DNA of 64,000 bases from Streptomyces sp. NBC_00433 (GTDB lineage Bacteria > Actinomycetota > Actinomycetes > Streptomycetales > Streptomycetaceae). The notes under the pieces are model-generated. The model was not told the origin of the DNA and did no database searches. It saw only the letters and a list, made by a program, of their open reading frames with translations. The translations under genes and the position numbers were made by a program. This document shows, piece by piece, positions 59,997 to 64,000 of the stretch. Each line of letters opens with the position of its first letter. Positions within the stretch are counted from its first letter, which is position 1. The stretch spans positions 7,484,001-7,548,000 of the forward strand of contig CP107926.1 in assembly GCA_036015235.1 (NCBI GenBank), in the 5' to 3' direction.

Positions 59997-60392
59997 CTAC
60001 GGGAGCAGGAGCGGTATCCGTGCGGTGATCCGCTTTCCCGTCGGGGTGTCCGCCACGTCGAAGCCGCCGCAGATCATGCGCACGATCTCCAGGCCGTGCC
60101 GGCCCACCCGGCCCGGATCGGGTCCCATCTCGGCCACGGGCCCCTGCGACGTGTCCCACACGGAGACCTCGACCGTGTCCCCGACGACCTGCAGGCCCAC
60201 CCCGCACGGGCCTTCGGCGTACTTCACCGCGTTGGTGACCAGCTCGCTGACGACCAGCTGAACGTTCGCGACCACGGCACCGGGCGCGGGTCTCCCCGCG
60301 CTCCGCAGCCGGTCGAACAGCTCTCCGGCAAGGCGCCTGGCCCTGGCGATATCCCCCGGCTCACCCTTGTACACCTCGCCTGCGCGCACCAC
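59997..60392 (-). CDS. anti-sigma-factor-like ATP-binding protein (RsbW-type)
   Basis: The 131-residue HATPase_c_2 protein shows the N box VVSELVTNAVKYAEG and the G1/G2 boxes VSVWDTSQG and GRHGLEIVRMICGGFDVADT. This is the short SpoIIAB/RsbW-like fold that is very numerous in Streptomyces, acting as kinase or anti-sigma factor on unknown partners. GTG start at 60392. No sigma or anti-anti-sigma gene is adjacent. Confidence 0.85.
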   Translation of the reverse strand: MVRAGEVYKGEPGDIARARRLAGELFDRLRSAGRPAPGAVVANVQLVVSELVTNAVKYAEGPCGVGLQVVGDTVEVSVWDTSQGPVAEMGPDPGRVGRHGLEIVRMICGGFDVADTPTGKRITARIPLLLP

Positions 60393-60569
60393 ACCACCTC
60401 AACCGGCGCCTGCCTCTGGACAGCCCCTGTGCACCGCCGCTCGGCTCCCGCTGACCCCGGCGTGGTCGAGCGCGCGGCAGCGGCCGCTTCTTGCACCTTC
60501 CCCGGCAAGGTCACTCGCACGCGAAACCGCTGACTTCGGTAGCTCTCGCTCCCGGCGGGACCGTGCGGA

Positions 60570-60900
60570 TCACGGGCTCATCACCGTCACCGCCGTGCCG
60601 GCGACCGCGGCCGCCGGTGCGGGCACCAGTACCGCGACGCCGAGCCCGACGGCTGCCCCGAGCCCGCTGTTGCGGGAGACCTTCGGGGCGCCATAGCGGG
60701 TGGCCAGGCGGTCACCGACCAGGCGTACGGCGGCCTGGCCCGCCGCGTAGGCCGTGACGGCGGTCGCGGCCAGGCCCAGCGAGACGCCCCGGCTGTCGTG
60801 CAGGAAGATCGACCCCCAGCCGGGCACGGCCCCCTCGCAGATCATCAGGGCCGTACCGGCGAGGCAGAACGCCGCGAACGCCCTGCTCCAGCCGCTGCCC
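60570..60900 (-). pseudogene. MFS transporter fragment
   Basis: The minus strand reads WSRAFAAFCLAGTALMICEG, AVPGWGSIFLHDSRGVSLGL, AATAVTAYAAGQAAVRLVGD and RLATRYGAPKVSR, the TM7-TM8 region of sugar/drug MFS transporters (CEGavsdW...G.a..gya.f...ma.gRl.gD.l). N-terminal half and last helices are missing, and the frame ends at a stop at 60570. It abuts a 15-bp tandem repeat that may mark the deletion. Confidence 0.65.
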
Positions 60901-60968
60901 GAACGGCCCGCGTCCGAACGGCCCGCGTCCGAACGGCCCGCGTCCGAACGGCCCGCGTCCGAACGGCC
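60901..60968. repeat. 15-bp tandem repeat
   Basis: Four perfect copies of GAACGGCCCGCGTCC (60901-60960) and a partial fifth. The period is a multiple of 3, so it can be translated as a pentapeptide repeat in all frames. Confidence 0.9.
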
Positions 60969-61217
60969 GGGGTCGCGCCGCGCCGGAGCCGCGCGTCATG
61001 CGGCCCTCCGTCTGCGTTCGTCCACGGCCCCGGAAGCCGGTTCCCTACCAACGACGAACGGGAAGACCGCTGATCGACACCTGGCGGCAGGCAGCCACCC
61101 GCCCCGGGGGCCGGCCACGGGGGATCGCTTCTCGACACCGATGGACAGCGCGGTGTTGTGATATTACCGACGGGTAGTCGGTCGTTCGGGCCGGCGCCGT
61201 CCACGTGGAGGCCCACG

Positions 61218-61592
61218 GTGTCCGCTCGCTCCGCCCATCTGCTCGCCGGACTGCTCGCGACCGCCGGCGTCACGCACTTCGCCGCGCCGAAGCCCTACGA
61301 CGCGCTGATCCCCAAGTCCCTTCCCGGCCGCCCCCGCACGTGGACCAAGGCCAGCGGCGCGGCCGAACTCGCCCTCGCCGCCGCCCTGGTGGTCCCCGCC
61401 ACCCGGCGTCCCGCCGCGCTGCTGACCGCGGGACTCTTCGTGGCCGTCTTCCCGGGGAATGTGAAGATGGCCTACGACTGGCGCCACCGCCGCCCCGTAC
61501 TGAAGGCCGCGGCATACGGCCGGCTGCCCGTCCAGGTCCCGCTGGTGGCCTGGGCCTTGCGGGTCGCCTCCGACGCCGCCGACAGGGTGTGA
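61218..61592 (+). CDS. DoxX-like membrane protein
   Basis: GTG 61218 has GGAGG 8 bases upstream. The 124-residue protein has four hydrophobic segments (HLLAGLLATAGVTHFAAP, AAELALAAALVVPA, PAALLTAGLFVAVFPGNVKM, LVAWALRVASDA) and the DoxX-family GVTHFAAPKPYDALIPKSLP with a conserved late region PGNVKMAYDWR. Likely a small integral membrane protein with redox or lipid role; function unknown. Confidence 0.75.
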   Translation: MSARSAHLLAGLLATAGVTHFAAPKPYDALIPKSLPGRPRTWTKASGAAELALAAALVVPATRRPAALLTAGLFVAVFPGNVKMAYDWRHRRPVLKAAAYGRLPVQVPLVAWALRVASDAADRV

Positions 61593-61739
61593 GCCGGGCA
61601 CACCGCCGGGCGGCACGGCGAGTCGTCCTGCGACACGCTGATCCGGCTCGCGGCCGGCTCCCCCCTTCGGGGAACCGGGCGGCGCGGGGCGGAGTCCCTC
61701 CATGCGTCCGCAGGATCGATCTCGCCGAAGGGCGCATCC

Positions 61740-62363
61740 ATGACCGGTACGGCCGCCCGCCACCTCTACCTCGCCCGTCATGGCGAGGCGTCGCAGGACG
61801 AGAGCGAACTGACGGACGCGGGCCGCCGCCAGGCCGTCCTGCTCGGGGAGCGGCTCCGTGGCATCCCGCTGGCGGCGATCCACCACGGGCCGCTCGCCCG
61901 CGCCGAACAGACCGCCCGGCTGGTCGGTGAGCAGCTCGACGCAGTCCCCTGCCGTCGATCGGAAGCGGCCGGCGACTACGTCCCCTACCTGCCCGCACGC
62001 GAGGAACTGCCGCCGGAGGCAGCCGACGCCTGGAGCGGGTTCCTGGACCGCTTCACCGCCGAGGAACGCGAGCAGGGCCCCGGGCTCGCGGCGGCGGCAC
62101 TCGCGGAGTTCACCGGGACCGTCGTCGGAGACGAGCCGCGGCACGAGCTGGTCGTCACCCACAACTTCCTCGTCGGCTGGCTCGTCCGGGCCGCCCTCGA
62201 CGCACCCGAGTGGCGGTGGCTGGGCATCAACCACGCCAACGCGGCGCTGACCGTCATCCGCTACTCACCCGACCGGCCCCCCGCGGTCCTCCTCTTCAAC
62301 GACACCGGCCACCTCCCCGCCGAGCTCCGCTGGACCGGCTTTCCGCGGGAGCTCCACGTCTGA
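61740..62363 (+). CDS. histidine phosphatase (phosphoglycerate-mutase-like)
   Basis: The 207-residue protein has the phosphohistidine motif LYLARHGEASQDESELTDAG (RHGE), IHHGPLARAEQTARLVGEQL and the second histidine in LVVTHNFLVGWLVRAALDAP. It belongs to the broad SixA/GpmB/CobC-like branch; substrate unknown. It stands alone. Confidence 0.85.
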   Translation: MTGTAARHLYLARHGEASQDESELTDAGRRQAVLLGERLRGIPLAAIHHGPLARAEQTARLVGEQLDAVPCRRSEAAGDYVPYLPAREELPPEAADAWSGFLDRFTAEEREQGPGLAAAALAEFTGTVVGDEPRHELVVTHNFLVGWLVRAALDAPEWRWLGINHANAALTVIRYSPDRPPAVLLFNDTGHLPAELRWTGFPRELHV

Positions 62364-62577
62364 GGCCCGCTCGACGGCTGTACCGACGTGGGCAGTGAGG
62401 CCCGCGGGCCCCGAGACCGGCGGCATCCCGCGGCACCTCCCGTATGCCCCTGGCGCCTCACTGCCAGCGGGCGTACCAACCCGGGTGATTTGGGGGCGCT
62501 ACGGGCGATCCGACCCCCATACTGAGCCTCGGCCGCCTCTCCGGCCGGCCGCGCAACGGCGTCGCTGGGGGATCCGC

Positions 62578-63375
62578 TTGAACTCGACTCTGCAGGGAAA
62601 GTCCCACTTATCAGCCGTCTCCGGCGTCCCGTGGCCCGCCTCCAGCGTGCTGGGCGGGCTGAGGGCCGACACCCGGGAGCGGTTCACCGCACTCGGCCGG
62701 GGGGTGCGCTTCAGCGGCGGGGAGCGGCTGCTGCGCGAAGGCGAGCCGGGAACCGAGGTCTATCTGCTGCTCCAGGGCTGGTTCAAGGTCCTGGCCACCA
62801 TGGACGACGCCCGCGAGGCCCTGCTCGCGGTAAGGGCCGGCGGCGACATCGTCGGCGAACTCGCCTGCTTCGACGCGCAGCCCCGCTCCGCGACCGTAAT
62901 GGCCGTCGGCAAGGGCACCGCGCGGCTCATCGGGCGGCAGGAATTCCTCGGCTTCCTCTCGGACGACGACGTCGCGGCGCAGGCCGTGATGCGGGCGGTC
63001 GGCGGGAAGCTGCGCTGGGCCACCCGCCGCAGGCAGGACTTCGGCGGCAGCGACGTGCACACCCGGGTCGCCCGGGTGCTGGTCGAGCTGGCGCGCTCGT
63101 ACGGCCGCAGGGAGGGCGAGGGCATCGCCATCGGTGTGACCCTCAGCCAGCCCGAACTGGCCACCCTGGTCGGCGCCTCGGAGCCGAGCGTGCACCGGGT
63201 GCTGCGCAGCCTGCGCCAGCACCGCGTCATCGACACCGGATACCGCAGGATCTTCATACGGGACGGCGCGCGGCTCGACGCGATCGCCGCCGCCGACATG
63301 ACGGCGCTCACCGCACCAACCCCGCGACCACCAGCCATACGCCCGCCGACACGACGGTCCCCGCGACCCACATGA
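62578..63375 (+). CDS. Crp/Fnr-family regulator
   Basis: With the TTG at 62578 (GGGGGA 6 bases upstream; a longer GTG frame begins at 62395) the 265-residue protein has a cyclic-nucleotide-binding domain (EGEPGTEVYLLLQGWFKVLA, GDIVGELACFDAQPRSATVM) and a Crp-type HTH (VTLSQPELATLVGASEPSVH, RVLRSLRQHRVIDTGYRRIF). The binding pocket keeps the GELA...RSATV core, so a nucleotide ligand is plausible. Its last 22 codons overlap the convergent Pycsar-type gene. No nucleotide cyclase gene is visible before the window edge. Confidence 0.85.
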   Translation: MNSTLQGKSHLSAVSGVPWPASSVLGGLRADTRERFTALGRGVRFSGGERLLREGEPGTEVYLLLQGWFKVLATMDDAREALLAVRAGGDIVGELACFDAQPRSATVMAVGKGTARLIGRQEFLGFLSDDDVAAQAVMRAVGGKLRWATRRRQDFGGSDVHTRVARVLVELARSYGRREGEGIAIGVTLSQPELATLVGASEPSVHRVLRSLRQHRVIDTGYRRIFIRDGARLDAIAAADMTALTAPTPRPPAIRPPTRRSPRPT

Positions 63376-63796
63376 CCGCGCGCGCGGTGTAGGCGTTCTT
63401 CTGCTCCGCGATCCTGGCGATGGCGCGCGCGGTCGCCCAGGCGTCGTCCACCAGCCGCTCCGGCCGGGCGCCGACATGGTCGGCGACGTCCAGCGAGAAG
63501 CGGTTGGGCGTCCCGGGGGCCGCCATGCGCGGCCGGATCACCTGGATCAGCAGATAGCCGGAGACGGCGAAGGCGATCGAATACGCCAGGCTCGCCACCC
63601 AGAAGAGCACCGCCGCGGGACGGGACGGCTCCGGCAGCCCGGCCTGCCCCACCTGGGAGGCCACCACCGCGGCGAGCCCGACATGGACGGTCGCCATGGT
63701 CCCGGCCTTCGCGTCGGCCTGCTGCGTCACCTGCTGGAACGACACCATGGCGGCGACCGCGCCCGCCATCTCCGCGCCGTTCTCCTCCCCGCTCAC
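63308..63796 (-). CDS. Pycsar-type membrane effector
   Basis: The 162-residue protein has the family pattern: an N-terminal helix with ADAKAGTMATVHVGLAAVVA, a second membrane segment FWVASLAYSIAFAVSGYLLI, an intervening NRFSLDVADHVGARPERLVD and a last membrane helix VMWVAGTVVSAGVWLVVAGL. Pycsar effectors of this kind are opened by cyclic UMP/CMP and damage the membrane. GTG start at 63796 overlaps the stop of the upstream His-rich gene (GTGA), so it is in an operon with it. The cyclase would have to lie outside the window. Confidence 0.75.
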   Translation of the reverse strand: MSGEENGAEMAGAVAAMVSFQQVTQQADAKAGTMATVHVGLAAVVASQVGQAGLPEPSRPAAVLFWVASLAYSIAFAVSGYLLIQVIRPRMAAPGTPNRFSLDVADHVGARPERLVDDAWATARAIARIAEQKNAYTARAVMWVAGTVVSAGVWLVVAGLVR

Positions 63797-64000
63797 GAGC
63801 CGTGCCCCCCGAAGTGGAAGAAGTGGTGGCCACCGTGCCCGTGGTCCGTGGTGTGGTGGTGCGGATCCGCGTCGTGGTGCGCGTCGTCGTGCCCGTCCGA
63901 GTGGTGGGGGTCGGAGTAGTGGGGGTCCGAGCGGTGCGGATCGTGATGTCCGTCCCCGTCGTGCCCGTCCGCGTGATGACCGTCGTGGTGCGCGTCGTGG
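63793..64000 (-). CDS. His/Asp-rich protein, C-terminal part
   Basis: Open to the right edge, with a stop at 63793. The visible 68 residues are almost wholly His, Asp and Gly (for example HHDGHHADGHDGDGHHDPH and HFGGHGS at the end), with about 28 histidines. Such tails bind transition metals (Ni, Zn, Co), as in HypB-like chaperones or CDF transporters. The N-terminal part, which would reveal the family, is outside the window. It overlaps the effector start by 4 nt, so it is coupled to it. Confidence 0.75.
   Translation of the reverse strand, partial: HDAHHDGHHADGHDGDGHHDPHRSDPHYSDPHHSDGHDDAHHDADPHHHTTDHGHGGHHFFHFGGHGS

Overview
The window reads as a Streptomyces (or close relative) chromosome. 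Coding regions are very GC-rich with GC-rich third codon positions, GTG and TTG starts are common, and the typical content is present: SARP and LuxR regulators, a type II polyketide cluster, CebR boxes before a GH6 cellulase, a SpoIIAB/RsbW-like kinase, and a type I-E-like CRISPR repeat. TTA codons are rare, and two sit in regulatory positions of the polyketide cluster.

Layout. (1) 0-10 kb is an insertion graveyard: truncated IS256, a mini-ISL3 inside a broken DUF4238 gene, an intact IS3-family element, an AbiEii-type toxin-antitoxin pair, relics of HsdR, TraG/VirD4 and histidine kinase genes, a frameshifted hypothetical gene, and an intact IS30 element. (2) 10-22.4 kb looks like a defence or conflict island. 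It holds a ubiquitin-like operon (multiubiquitin-type protein, DUF6791-ThiF E1-like enzyme, DUF6527 protein), a divergent HigBA/ImmA-like pair, two divergently transcribed caspase-like/NACHT-type STAND proteins (one with about 14 WD40 blades), and an alpha/beta hydrolase. Pieces of a tRNA-Thr(CGT) gene and copies of a repeat rich in TGGCCACCGG flank or punctuate this stretch, suggesting serial integration at that tRNA. (3) 22.8-25.6 kb has an IS1182 element sitting exactly in a palindrome of tRNA 3' halves, then a CRISPR array of six repeats without cas genes. (4) 25.9-51.7 kb is bracketed by two direct copies of a module made of the sdaA 3' end, xis and int. The first copy is intact; the second has a deleted integrase. 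Between them lie an IS1380 element and an aromatic type II polyketide cluster (about 30.0-49.96 kb). (5) 51.8-64 kb is mostly ordinary Streptomyces genes, with a second, solitary CRISPR repeat plus leader at 55.46 kb, a cellulase under CebR boxes, and at the right edge a Crp/Fnr regulator convergent with a Pycsar-type membrane effector and a strikingly His-rich protein.

How the cluster works together. A LuxR regulator (preceded by a TTA-containing small ORF) and a SARP (with its own TTA codon) are likely switches. Heptamers at exact 11-bp spacing, of the kind SARPs bind, lie before the SARP gene, before the carboxylase genes and in the KR/SnoaL divergent promoter. Carboxylase beta and epsilon subunits would supply malonyl-CoA. 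KS-alpha, CLF and ACP build the chain, a C9-type KR reduces it, and a didomain aromatase/cyclase folds it. A flavin halogenase-like enzyme, an acyl-CoA-dehydrogenase-like flavin monooxygenase, a flavin reductase, a fused double ABM monooxygenase and an MBL-fold enzyme would tailor it. An acyl-CoA ligase and an alpha/beta hydrolase complete the set, and a MarR-controlled DHA2-type pump exports the product. All functions are assigned by reading motifs; no database search was run.
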